Shown here in pieces: positions 1 through 6,975 of a stretch of DNA of 19,153 nt. The stretch spans positions 1 through 19,153 of the forward strand of contig JAFGSP010000156.1 of NCBI GenBank assembly GCA_016934775.1, given 5' to 3'. The notes under the pieces were generated by a model. It saw only the letters and a program-made list of their open reading frames with translations, did not search any database and was not told where the DNA came from. This stretch comes from Candidatus Woesearchaeota archaeon (GTDB taxonomy: Archaea; Nanobdellota; Nanobdellia; Woesearchaeales; GW2011-AR15). Position 1 is the first letter of the stretch; every line of letters begins with the position of its first letter. The position numbers and the translations under genes are program-made.

Positions 1-243
1 ATGGATGATAAAGAACTAAACGCCAGATTCTACAGGATGTATGAGGAAGAATTTATGTATGTCAGAGATGATATTCTCAGAGTAGCAATCAAAGCTCTTG
101 AGTGCAGCCAGGCAGGGGGGACCTGGGCAACATTCAGCAATGGGTGCGCTGATTTTTGCGGTGATTTTGATGCATGCACTGCAGCTTTAACAGACAGTTG
201 CGACTGCGGACCTAAGTGCTGGAATGGAACAAACTGCATCTGA
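1..243 (+). CDS. Small Cys-rich protein at window edge
   Basis: Not a family I can name. The reading frame is open from the first base of the window. The ATG at base 1 may be the true start or an internal Met of a longer gene. In the 80 visible residues, the first 34 are charged and helical (many Asp, Glu, Arg). Residues 35-79 hold eight cysteines, with a GGTW motif followed by C-x3-C and CDCG spacing and a final CWNG-x2-C. This looks like a small disulfide or metal-binding knot. There is no signal peptide or membrane segment in the visible part. It ends just before the promoter of the next gene. Coding is likely because the Cys pattern is regular. Function unknown. Confidence 0.6.
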   Translation: MDDKELNARFYRMYEEEFMYVRDDILRVAIKALECSQAGGTWATFSNGCADFCGDFDACTAALTDSCDCGPKCWNGTNCI

Positions 244-260
244 TTCTTGATCCAAACAGA

Positions 261-271
261 AACATATATAA
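261..271 (+). promoter_or_regulatory. TATA box of the winged-helix gene
   Basis: The sequence AACATATATAA is centred about 28 bases before the ATG at 295. That is the spacing expected for transcription starting at or next to the start codon, a leaderless archaeal message. This is the main reason for preferring the start at 295 over the upstream ATG at 247, which would lie upstream of the TATA box. Confidence 0.65.
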
Positions 272-294
272 CCCCTTTCCCCCTACAGCTCTCC

Positions 295-489
295 ATGGGG
301 CAGCAGGAAGTCTATGATTTCTTAAAGAGGCATAAAGGCAGGTGGTGGTCTTCAAAGGATATAGCCGCAAGACTAAAGGCATCCCTCGGCTCTGTGACCA
401 ACAACCTGACAAAGCTGAGAAAGAGGAACGAGATTTCTTTCAGAATGTCCGAAGAAAAGTCCAGCATGTTCTTGTATAGGATGGAATAA
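295..489 (+). CDS. Winged-helix DNA-binding regulator (64 aa)
   Basis: Predicted small transcription regulator. The 64-residue product is a single winged helix-turn-helix domain. A first helix (QQEVYDFLKRH) leads to the turn and recognition helix (SSKDIAARLKASLGSVTNNLTKLRKR), followed by a short wing with a beta strand and an aromatic C-terminus. The closest general resemblance is MarR/ArsR-like or generic archaeal HTH proteins; no effector domain is present. The start was chosen at 295 because the TATA box lies about 28 bases upstream. It is followed after 3 bases by a small membrane protein gene, so the two are probably co-transcribed, perhaps as a regulator with a membrane partner. Its target genes cannot be told from the sequence. 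Confidence 0.75.
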   Translation: MGQQEVYDFLKRHKGRWWSSKDIAARLKASLGSVTNNLTKLRKRNEISFRMSEEKSSMFLYRME

Positions 490-492
490 GGC

Positions 493-672
493 ATGAAAAT
501 AAACTTTAAAGACAGAAAGACAAAGATAATCGTCCTTGCATTAATCCTGCTTACCTTAAGCTTCCTGCCCTTATTCACGAGCTGCTACTTATCCGGATGC
601 TACAAGGTGAGCTTCTGGCGCATCTTCTTCAGATATGCTTCTATGGTGTTTTTTGGAGTCTTGGCGGATTAG
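493..672 (+). CDS. Small membrane protein (59 aa)
   Basis: Unrecognised 59-residue protein. It has a basic N-terminus (KINFKDRKTK), a clear hydrophobic helix around residues 12-30, two cysteines (C31 and C36) just after it, and a second mostly hydrophobic stretch at about residues 40-57. It is probably inserted in the membrane with one or two segments. The start ATG lies 3 bases after the stop of the winged-helix gene, which argues for translational coupling and for a real gene despite the short length. No Shine-Dalgarno motif stands out. Function unknown. Confidence 0.5.
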   Translation: MKINFKDRKTKIIVLALILLTLSFLPLFTSCYLSGCYKVSFWRIFFRYASMVFFGVLAD

Positions 673-781
673 AGATGCTGCACCTATAAAGTTTATATTT
701 CCCTCAACCCATCAACAGCCTTATCTATGACCTTCAGCCTCGAACTGGATTTCCTGTTCCCGCCAAGCTCGTCTATCTTTG
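673..781. other. Short gap holding a probable lost coding tail
   Basis: This stretch lies between two converging genes. On the minus strand, one frame is open from about 790 down to a TAA at 693-695. It reads as plausible protein (for example GIAKIDELGG and SSSRLKVIDKAVDGLREI). It directly continues the membrane protein encoded at 782-1417 if one base is missing near 785-795. No other gene or site is evident here. Confidence 0.45.
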
Positions 782-1417
782 CTATTCCTTCAGCTCCCTG
801 TCCAGCTGGATAAAACAAACTAAGCTATAGACCAGCCTAAGCACTACTTCCAGAAGTACGACATAGCTTAAATATTGGAGGATTATATGAAGGAACTGCG
901 GCAGTGCTGTAAACTTCGCCAGGGCTTCTGCCAATGAAAACCTTGTCTGGTCCACTATAAAGACACCCAGCAGGCCGAGCGGGATTATCTTTGCCACGTT
1001 TTCAGAAGCCTCCTCATTATAATAAGCTGTTATCCTCGAAGCAGCCATCACTGTCATTGACATCAGCAAGGTCTGGGCAACATCCTGGCCTTTTGAAAGG
1101 AACAGGAGAAACGCAGACAATACAAGGAACCAGAAAAAAGAGATAAAAGGGAATATGATAAAATATTTCAGGAAAAAATCAAATCCCACCCTGAGGTTTG
1201 TCAAAAAAGTTCCGCCGAGCTCTCCGGGATATTTTATCTTAGGATTAAAAATATCTCTTTTAGATAATGTCCTGTAATAGTGCCAGACAATCATGACATA
1301 GATAGCCATGCAAAGTGAGTAGATAGTAAGGTTGGCCAGATTAGCTAAAAAATCTGTCTTGTAGAGCTCAAGAAGAATTTCACCGTATGAAGCAAATGCA
1401 GTAATGTCAAAAGCCAT
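782..1417 (-). CDS. Multipass membrane protein, C-terminus probably frameshifted
   Basis: Unrecognised integral membrane protein of 211 residues. Hydrophobic segments are visible at roughly residues 27-47, 80-110 (long, Phe-rich, possibly two helices), 112-128, 145-157 and 175-205. It is a small polytopic protein with no catalytic motif that I recognise. A TATA box at 1441-1449 centred 27 bases upstream supports a leaderless start at the ATG at 1417. The annotated stop at 782 follows LDRELKE. A different frame then stays open for about 32 more codons with protein-like content and stops at 693. So the native product may be about 30 residues longer, with a charged helical cytoplasmic tail. Function unknown. 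Confidence 0.75.
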   Translation of the reverse strand: MAFDITAFASYGEILLELYKTDFLANLANLTIYSLCMAIYVMIVWHYYRTLSKRDIFNPKIKYPGELGGTFLTNLRVGFDFFLKYFIIFPFISFFWFLVLSAFLLFLSKGQDVAQTLLMSMTVMAASRITAYYNEEASENVAKIIPLGLLGVFIVDQTRFSLAEALAKFTALPQFLHIILQYLSYVVLLEVVLRLVYSLVCFIQLDRELKE

Positions 1418-1440
1418 ACAGCTAAATTTAGAAAAAGGGG

Positions 1441-1449
1441 TATAAAAAT
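1441..1449 (-). promoter_or_regulatory. TATA box of the 782-1417 gene
   Basis: On the minus strand this reads AATTTTTATA followed by CCCC. Its centre is about 27 bases from the ATG at 1417, which fits a leaderless transcript. It sits in the 36-base gap after the upstream gene, so this membrane protein can be transcribed on its own. Confidence 0.6.
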
Positions 1450-1453
1450 TTTT

Positions 1454-1867
1454 TTATTTGTGGAGATGGAAAAGCTTCCACAACCCCAGAATGAAGTAGC
1501 TGATGCCGATTATCACAATTAGAATCCTGCCATAAATAGACCTGATAAGTGCCTCGAGCAATACTGATGTTCGTGTAAATCCCCAGAACGTGGCTATCAC
1601 CCCTGAAACAAAGATAGAGACTCCGAAAACAAGCTTAAGTACATTCTCAACACGCTCGGCAAACACATATGCCGGCCTTGCCATTACGCTCATGCCGTAG
1701 ACTTTTATCTGCTTCAGCTTTTTCTGAGGTTTTTTTTTCTGAAAGATATCTTCATATAAATCATCAAAAAAATCTTCAGCCTCTTCAACCAGCTCGTCCC
1801 ATGCTTTCTTTATGTATTTCGAAGGGGTTTTTGGCATTTTTTTCAGTTTTTTGATTACTTTTTTCAT
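1454..1867 (-). CDS. Two-helix membrane protein with basic/acidic N-terminal tail
   Basis: Unrecognised protein of 137 residues. The first 60 residues are strongly charged: a lysine-rich start (KKVIKKLKKMPK), an acidic middle (EEAEDFFDDLYEDIF), then another lysine-rich run. Two hydrophobic helices follow at about residues 75-96 and 113-133. The likely topology is a cytoplasmic tail plus a membrane hairpin. The start codon lies one base after the stop of the EndoQ-like gene, so the two are almost certainly translated from one message. That linkage does not by itself imply a role in DNA repair. No homologous family is recognised. Confidence 0.75.
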   Translation of the reverse strand: MKKVIKKLKKMPKTPSKYIKKAWDELVEEAEDFFDDLYEDIFQKKKPQKKLKQIKVYGMSVMARPAYVFAERVENVLKLVFGVSIFVSGVIATFWGFTRTSVLLEALIRSIYGRILIVIIGISYFILGLWKLFHLHK

Positions 1868-1868
1868 T

Positions 1869-3140
1869 TTACAGAAACTCTTTCAGCCCTGTCTGCTTGT
1901 CCTTATACTTAAATTCCATTGGTTCTCTCTCCTCTGCAGGAGCATCCCCTAATTGCGGAACTCCGTAAACACCATCATATCCGGGGATAACTTTTATCTC
2001 CTGGTTCCTGTTCTTCATTATGAAGTCTGCAAGCTTCTTGCCTACATGCTTCTCAATATCCTCTGCAGGTGTTTTTCTCAGGATATCATACTCGCTGCCC
2101 AGTTTTCCAACAAGCTTGTAATATTCACTCCAGACACTCTTGGTCGCGACTGCCTTGCCAGTCACAGTTGATATTAGTTCGGATAGGGGGATCAGCTTCC
2201 TGAAAGGCACCGCATTCTCGGGCTTATAACCCATAGGCCTGTCTGCAAGTTCTTCAACACGGTTCTCCACTCCTATTGTAAGAGGCCTGCCGCATCTGGG
2301 ACACATCTTATTAAGTTTGTTCGACTCGATCGGGCTCAGGCTGATATTGCAGTTCCTGTGCCCATCATAATGGTATTTGCCGTATCCCGGATCAACTTCA
2401 ATTGTCTCTTTCAGGCCCTCTCTTGTCCTGATGGCTTTTATCACATTATCATATGTCAGCTCCTCCAATTCAAATACTGTAGCCTCCCTGCCAAGCCGCC
2501 ATGGCCAGTAGCTGTGGCTGTCTGAAAAGCTGACAAGAGAAAAATCATCAAGCTGGGAAAGCCTCCAGTTCATCTCTGGGTCGCTGCTCAGCCCGGTCTC
2601 AAGTGCATGGATCTTATTTGCCCTTTCACCAAACGCCTCTTTCACTGTGTCAAACCCTGAATTTGAGCCGAACATGCTGAACCAGGGCGTCCATATGTGG
2701 GCAGGGATTATTTCAATTGACTCATCAACACCTTTCATCAGATCAACAAACTCAGGGCAGTTCATTCCGAAGATAGGCCTGCCGTCATAGTCAATCCTGC
2801 CATGTTTGAGCAGGACATCAGATACCTGTTCGCAGATCTCAAGGCTCTTTGCCCAGATAACATTATGGACTTTCCTTCCCTTGCCGCCTTGTGAATATAT
2901 CAGGGAAATTTCAGAAGTAAGCATAAATGGAAATCCTGAGTTTGTTTTAAGTATGCCAGTATCATCCTCCTCAAGATGCTCTTTCAGCTCCTCCTGCCAT
3001 TTTGGGTGCTGGAAATCACCTGTTCCCATAAGATTGATTCCCTTGAGTTTGGCATATTTTTCAATATTCGGGATAGTAAGTTCCTTAGAGCATGCCCTGC
3101 TGTATTTAGAATGCAAATGCAGATCAGATATGAATTCCAT
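1869..3140 (-). CDS. Endonuclease Q-like PHP-domain DNA repair nuclease
   Basis: Predicted EndoQ, which nicks DNA 5' to deaminated bases (uracil, hypoxanthine, xanthine) and is known from Thermococcales and some other archaea and bacteria. The 423-residue length matches the family. The PHP metal-site motifs appear in order: DLHLHS (D6, H8, H10), GTGDFQHP near 39-46, E77 in LTSEIS, H92 in HNVIW, H147 in PAHIWTPW, and DSH at 207-209. A zinc-finger-like element follows, with H261, C264 and the CPRCG pair C280/C283. The C-terminal part carries a predicted helical region with GKKLADFI, resembling a helix-hairpin-helix DNA contact. It leads an operon with the 137-residue membrane protein. An alternative call is a generic PHP phosphoesterase, but length and motif order favour EndoQ. 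Confidence 0.85.
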   Translation of the reverse strand: MEFISDLHLHSKYSRACSKELTIPNIEKYAKLKGINLMGTGDFQHPKWQEELKEHLEEDDTGILKTNSGFPFMLTSEISLIYSQGGKGRKVHNVIWAKSLEICEQVSDVLLKHGRIDYDGRPIFGMNCPEFVDLMKGVDESIEIIPAHIWTPWFSMFGSNSGFDTVKEAFGERANKIHALETGLSSDPEMNWRLSQLDDFSLVSFSDSHSYWPWRLGREATVFELEELTYDNVIKAIRTREGLKETIEVDPGYGKYHYDGHRNCNISLSPIESNKLNKMCPRCGRPLTIGVENRVEELADRPMGYKPENAVPFRKLIPLSELISTVTGKAVATKSVWSEYYKLVGKLGSEYDILRKTPAEDIEKHVGKKLADFIMKNRNQEIKVIPGYDGVYGVPQLGDAPAEEREPMEFKYKDKQTGLKEFL

Positions 3141-3170
3141 CTCAACCCCAAAAAGTTCAAAAAAGACAGA

Positions 3171-3180
3171 TTATTTAAAG
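3171..3180 (-). promoter_or_regulatory. TATA-like box of the EndoQ operon
   Basis: Minus-strand CTTTAAATAA is centred about 35 bases before the ATG at 3140. Transcription would begin around 3148 and leave a leader of under 10 bases with no good Shine-Dalgarno motif. The spacing is slightly long for a strictly leaderless start. Confidence 0.45.
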
Positions 3181-3211
3181 ATTTTGAAAAAAGAAAAAAT
3201 AAGCTGAACTA

Positions 3212-3649
3212 TCAGCCGTGCCATTCCATCTCAAATGTCTGGCCGTCTGCCTGGACAACCTGGTATCCGCCGCCTTCCTCATCAAGATAAAGGTCCATTG
3301 TAGTTGTCTCTCCTTCTGAAACAATTATGTATTCTACATGGCACAATCCTTCGTACTTCCCGGATGTCATCAGTCCCTTGATGACCATGTTGGCAGAGCC
3401 CTCTTCCTCTCCTGTCGCGGTCATCTTCCAGTTGCTCCCTTCTTTGCACCACTCCTCTGAATCTTCTATATTTGATTCTATCTCTACCTTTCCCTCATCG
3501 CTTTCAATTGTAACCTTGTTTCCATCTATATCTACATTGGCTCCTGTCTCAGCTTCCATCTTCTTTTCAGCTACAGTCTCTGCAACCTTGACGCAGCTTG
3601 TGACTGCAAGCATAACAAGCACCAACATAACAACAAATGCTTTTTTCAT
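3212..3649 (-). CDS. Small secreted lipoprotein
   Basis: Predicted lipid-anchored surface protein of 145 residues. The N-terminus MKKAFVVMLVLVMLAVTSC is a signal peptide with a lipobox-like VTSC, placing the lipidated cysteine at residue 19. The mature part is acidic and beta-rich (DIDGNKVTIESDEGKVEIES), with two further cysteines (in EEWCKEG and GLCHVEY) and a Gly-rich C-terminus. The start was put at the ATG at 3649 rather than the upstream GTG at 3661, because a GGTGAT ribosome-binding motif lies between them at 3653-3658. It is transcribed divergently from the antiporter gene. No binding or catalytic function can be read from it. Confidence 0.75.
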   Translation of the reverse strand: MKKAFVVMLVLVMLAVTSCVKVAETVAEKKMEAETGANVDIDGNKVTIESDEGKVEIESNIEDSEEWCKEGSNWKMTATGEEEGSANMVIKGLMTSGKYEGLCHVEYIIVSEGETTTMDLYLDEEGGGYQVVQADGQTFEMEWHG

Positions 3650-3652
3650 TAA

Positions 3653-3658
3653 ATCACC
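3653..3658 (-). promoter_or_regulatory. Ribosome binding site that fixes the lipoprotein start
   Basis: Minus-strand GGTGAT, a good match to the anti-Shine-Dalgarno complement, lies 3-4 bases before the ATG at 3649. Because it overlaps the codons after the alternative GTG at 3661, the downstream ATG is the better start. It also shows that this genome uses Shine-Dalgarno starts as well as leaderless ones. Confidence 0.55.
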
Positions 3659-3680
3659 CACCCATCGGAAATTATACTGA

Positions 3681-3691
3681 AGTATATAAAA
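3681..3691 (-). promoter_or_regulatory. TATA box of the lipoprotein gene
   Basis: Minus-strand TTTTATATACT is centred near 3686. This predicts a start of transcription near 3660 and a leader of about 11 bases that contains the GGTGAT site. It is paired with a divergent TATA box about 30 bases away, which serves the antiporter. Confidence 0.6.
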
Positions 3692-3715
3692 TTACCCGAT
3701 GAGCCCACCACAACT

Positions 3716-3723
3716 TTTATATA
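3716..3723 (+). promoter_or_regulatory. TATA box of the antiporter-helicase operon
   Basis: TTTATATA is centred near 3720 and predicts transcription starting near 3746. That is downstream of the ATG at 3739 and just upstream of the ATG at 3754. The spacing therefore mildly favours the shorter antiporter N-terminus (MGLVTLF). Confidence 0.55.
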
Positions 3724-3738
3724 CTTCCCTGAATCTAC

Positions 3739-5007
3739 ATGACACTGGGGAAAATGGGACTAGTAACATTGTTCAGCATTGCAGCAATTGTCATATTTAT
3801 CGGGTTCCTGGGAGAATGGATCTTTGACAAGACAAACATTCCTGATGTCATATGGCTTATGATTCTAGGAATATTCTTGGGACAGTTTGTGAACATATCA
3901 GGGAATGAAGTTTTCCAGCAAATCTCGCCCATATTCACAACTTTTGCATTGATATTCATATTATTTGAAGGAGCGCTGAACATTGATTTAAGGAAACTCA
4001 TTTCCGGTATAATAGGCGGAAGCAGCCTTTCTTTCCTGAACTTCTTATTATCTCTTATGATTGTGCCTCTGGTGATGCTCTTGCTGGGATGGGGGTTCGG
4101 AGAAGGGCTTCTGCTGGGAGCAATAATTGGAGGGGCAAGCTCAGCTGTCATAATCCCTCTCACAAAAAGGCTCAATATTCATTCCAGCACTGCATTAGTG
4201 CTTACTTTTGAATCTGCAATCAGCGACGTATTATGCATCGTGGGCGCATTGACTATTGTGAATATGCTGACCCTGAATTCACTGAACCTGGGCACTATAG
4301 TGCAGGAGATAGTAATCTCATTCGGCCTGGCGACTTTTGTCGGGATTGTGGGTGGGTTGACATGGTTCAAGGTGCAGAAGGTAATGGACAGGTTCAGCAA
4401 GTCATATATGACTACAATTGCAGCACTGATGCTGTTATATGGTTTTGTTGAATTCCTGGGTTCTAACGGAGCCATTGCCTGCCTTTCCTTCGGCATAATT
4501 GTCGGAAACTCAAAAAAGATTTTTTCCTTCCTTGAAAACCAGAAAGAGCATGGCATGACACCGTCTGCAAAGTTCTTTTATTCAGAAATATCTTTTTTTG
4601 TCAAGACATTCTTCTTTGTCTATATCGGCCTGATAATCGACCTTAGCAATATCGGCCTGATTATCCTTGGATTGCTGCTGACAATATTGCTGTTCCTGAC
4701 AAGGCCATGGGCTGTCTCTATCAGCAACAGGAAAAAGAGAATCGATGACAAAGACAGGGTTTTCATGGAGATACTTACACCAAAAGGGCTTGCAGCTGCT
4801 GTCCTGGCCCAGCTGCCTATGCAGTATGTGACAGATTACCCTGACAAATTCTCTCACGCAAGCCAGTTTTCCACCATAGTCTTAGCAGTGATATTTTTCA
4901 GTATCCTCATAAGCACACTGGGAGTTTTCCTTACTGAAAAAGGAAAGTTCAAAGGTGTGAAGAAGATGCTTGATCTGAGGAGATTCAAGAGAAAAGACAG
5001 AGATTAG
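3739..5007 (+). CDS. CPA-family cation:proton antiporter (NhaP-like)
   Basis: Predicted Na+(K+)/H+ antiporter in the cytoplasmic membrane, for ion and pH balance. The 422 residues are nearly all hydrophobic helices, about 11-13 of them. Family motifs are present: FEGALNIDL at 77-85 (the NhaP-type FEGG element), GGASSAVI at 131-138, the ion-site segment ESAISD at 158-163, and TPKGLAAAVLAQLP near residue 350, a CPA1-type signature. The paired ND of CPA1 (or DD of CPA2) is here S162-D163, so only the conserved aspartate is kept. No cytoplasmic TrkA-N/TrkA-C domain follows; the protein ends in a short basic tail. An ATG at 3754 is an equally plausible start by TATA spacing. The stop lies one base before the helicase start, so the two share a message. 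Confidence 0.85.
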   Translation: MTLGKMGLVTLFSIAAIVIFIGFLGEWIFDKTNIPDVIWLMILGIFLGQFVNISGNEVFQQISPIFTTFALIFILFEGALNIDLRKLISGIIGGSSLSFLNFLLSLMIVPLVMLLLGWGFGEGLLLGAIIGGASSAVIIPLTKRLNIHSSTALVLTFESAISDVLCIVGALTIVNMLTLNSLNLGTIVQEIVISFGLATFVGIVGGLTWFKVQKVMDRFSKSYMTTIAALMLLYGFVEFLGSNGAIACLSFGIIVGNSKKIFSFLENQKEHGMTPSAKFFYSEISFFVKTFFFVYIGLIIDLSNIGLIILGLLLTILLFLTRPWAVSISNRKKRIDDKDRVFMEILTPKGLAAAVLAQLPMQYVTDYPDKFSHASQFSTIVLAVIFFSILISTLGVFLTEKGKFKGVKKMLDLRRFKRKDRD

Positions 5008-5008
5008 T

Positions 5009-6922
5009 ATGAAATTCAAAAACTTCATTCTTGACCCGTTCCAAGTTGAATCAGTCGAGAGCATAGAAAAAGGCCATTCTGTTGTTGTGAGCGCTGCCAC
5101 TGGAACAGGAAAGACACTCATAGCGGATTATATTATCGACAAATACCTGAAAAAGAATAAACGAATAATCTACACAGCTCCAATTAAAGCATTATCAGGC
5201 CAAAAATACAGGGATTTCAAAAAGGAATACGGGGAAGAGAACATAGGGATTATGACAGGCGACATTGTCATAAATCCAGACGCTCCCATTCTGATAATGA
5301 CCACTGAGATCTACAGGAACATGCTTCTGGCAAAAGACGAGATAGTGGACTATGTCAAGTACGTAATATTTGACGAGATACACTTCATAAATGACATTGA
5401 AAGGGGAACAGTATGGGAAGAATCAATAATCTTTTCTCCTGAGCATATAAGGTTTCTCTGCCTGTCTGCCACTATCCCTAATGCCAGGCAATTTGCAGCC
5501 TGGATTGAAGAAATCAAGAAGCATAAAGTGGATGTGGTCAAGTATGATAAAAGGGCAGTGCCTCTCCAGCATCATGTGTATGATCTTGGGCTGGGAATCA
5601 CCACAATAGACAAAGTGATGCAGGATAGAACATATAAAGAATTCTACAAGGCCTCAAAGAGAAAAAAGAAACAGAAAAAGATGGAAATGCCGGCACCATC
5701 CCACATTGATCTTATAAGGCTGATTGAAGACAAGCTGCCCTGCATTGTTTTTGATTTTTCCAGGAAAGACTGTGAGAGAAAAGCAATCGAGCTTGCAAGA
5801 AAAAAAGACTTTCTCAACAATAAGCAAAAAAAAGAGATAATCGAATTAGCTAATGAGCTCATATCGGCTGAGTACAGGTCTCTTGAAAGCATCCAGACTC
5901 TAAAACAGGTCCTGAGCAGGGGCATTGCGTTCCATCATGCCGGGATCCTCCCAAAAGCAAAGGAGCTTGTTGAGCTGCTTTTTGCAAGAGGAATAATAAA
6001 GGTATTGTATGCCACCGAGACATTTGCCGTCGGTATAAACATGCCTGCGAAGACAGTGTGTTTTGCTTCCTTAAGAAAATATGATGGTATCTCTTTCCGC
6101 TATATTAATTCAAAAGAATATTTCCAGATGGGCGGCAGGGCAGGAAGAAGGGGTATCGATAAAATAGGATATGTGATATCTATCGTGGACAGGGGATTCA
6201 CTGACATGAACAAAGTCAAACAGATAAGCACTAAAGACGATATCCCTATCCAATCACAGTTCAAGCTAAGCTACAACACAGTCCTCAATCTCATAAACAA
6301 CCATAATCCTGAAGAACGTGAAATAATACTGAAGATGAATTTTGACTATTTCCTGAAAAAACAGAAGAGCAACAGGCAGGTCAGGATAATGAGCAGCTAC
6401 AACAACAAGGTGAAGCAGCTGAAACAGATGGGTTATGTTGTCAATGATTCTTTAACTGAAAAAGGGCTGTTTGCCACAAGGATATATGCAGAAGAGCTTC
6501 TGATAACTGAGATATTCTGCTCTGATATGTACAAGAGGTTCAGTGAAGCAGAACTCAATATAATCATTGCCGCTATAATCTATGAGCCCAGGAGAAAGGA
6601 CCATTTCACGCTTAAAGGCATAAACCAGACATATTCAAAGATAATGAGGATAATCTCTGATAGGAGATACGTGATGGAGAACCTCAACAAGCTTCATGTC
6701 AAGAGAATGTGCAGGGTTGTCGGCGACTTTACAGAGGGATGCGAGTTCACAGACCTCCTTGATTTATGCAATCTTGATGAAGGCGACCTCATAAGGCTGT
6801 TCAGAAGAATAGTGGATGTCATCAGGCAGATAACACATGCCAGCCAGGATTACGACCTGATAGAAAAGATGCACAAATGCCAGGATAAATTGTACAGGGA
6901 TGTTGTCAGGTTTGAGTTCTGA
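5009..6922 (+). CDS. Ski2/Mtr4-like RNA helicase
   Basis: Predicted ATP-dependent superfamily 2 helicase of the Ski2/Mtr4 (Dob1) type, which in other organisms unwinds RNA for exosome decay and processing. It has 637 residues. Motifs in order: Q-like LDPFQVESV at 8-16; Walker A ATGTGKT at 30-36; TAPIKALSGQKY; MTGD and NPDAP; DEIH at 122-125; SAT at 153-155; FHHAGILP near 309; ATETFAVGINMPAKT at 335-349; and QMGGRAGRRGID at 373-384. The C-terminal third looks like a DSHCT helical domain (LTEKGLFATRIYAEELLITEIF onward). It is much shorter than eukaryotic Mtr4/Ski2 (about 1000 residues or more), with no visible room for the KOW/arch insertion. It is co-transcribed with the antiporter. Hel308 is a less likely alternative, because the motif II neighbourhood and C-terminus match Mtr4 better. 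Confidence 0.9.
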   Translation: MKFKNFILDPFQVESVESIEKGHSVVVSAATGTGKTLIADYIIDKYLKKNKRIIYTAPIKALSGQKYRDFKKEYGEENIGIMTGDIVINPDAPILIMTTEIYRNMLLAKDEIVDYVKYVIFDEIHFINDIERGTVWEESIIFSPEHIRFLCLSATIPNARQFAAWIEEIKKHKVDVVKYDKRAVPLQHHVYDLGLGITTIDKVMQDRTYKEFYKASKRKKKQKKMEMPAPSHIDLIRLIEDKLPCIVFDFSRKDCERKAIELARKKDFLNNKQKKEIIELANELISAEYRSLESIQTLKQVLSRGIAFHHAGILPKAKELVELLFARGIIKVLYATETFAVGINMPAKTVCFASLRKYDGISFRYINSKEYFQMGGRAGRRGIDKIGYVISIVDRGFTDMNKVKQISTKDDIPIQSQFKLSYNTVLNLINNHNPEEREIILKMNFDYFLKKQKSNRQVRIMSSYNNKVKQLKQMGYVVNDSLTEKGLFATRIYAEELLITEIFCSDMYKRFSEAELNIIIAAIIYEPRRKDHFTLKGINQTYSKIMRIISDRRYVMENLNKLHVKRMCRVVGDFTEGCEFTDLLDLCNLDEGDLIRLFRRIVDVIRQITHASQDYDLIEKMHKCQDKLYRDVVRFEF

Positions 6923-6943
6923 AAGGTAGTGAGTTCTTAAGTT

Positions 6944-6975
6944 TTAGGTTTGAAAAATAAATACCTAACTTTTTT
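6944..6975 (+). terminator. Terminator after the helicase gene
   Basis: TTAGGT at 6944-6949 pairs with ACCTAA at 6963-6968 around an A-rich loop, and a run of six T follows at 6970-6975. It lies 22 bases after the helicase stop. The stem is short, so termination may depend mainly on the T run, as is usual in archaea. Confidence 0.5.

Noticed and set aside
2806..3207. 133-residue plus-strand frame opposite the EndoQ gene
   Set aside because: It overlaps a strongly supported nuclease, is Ser/Cys/Leu rich like a shadow frame and has no promoter or ribosome site.
3650..3661. GTG start at 3661 for the lipoprotein
   Set aside because: The Shine-Dalgarno GGTGAT would lie inside the coding sequence; the ATG at 3649 gives a standard lipoprotein signal peptide.
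3735..4175. 146-residue frame on the minus strand opposite the antiporter
   Set aside because: Its composition (Pro, Ser, Asn and Lys rich, no domain) is what an antisense frame of a hydrophobic helix-coding region gives, and the antiporter frame on the other strand is well supported by motifs.
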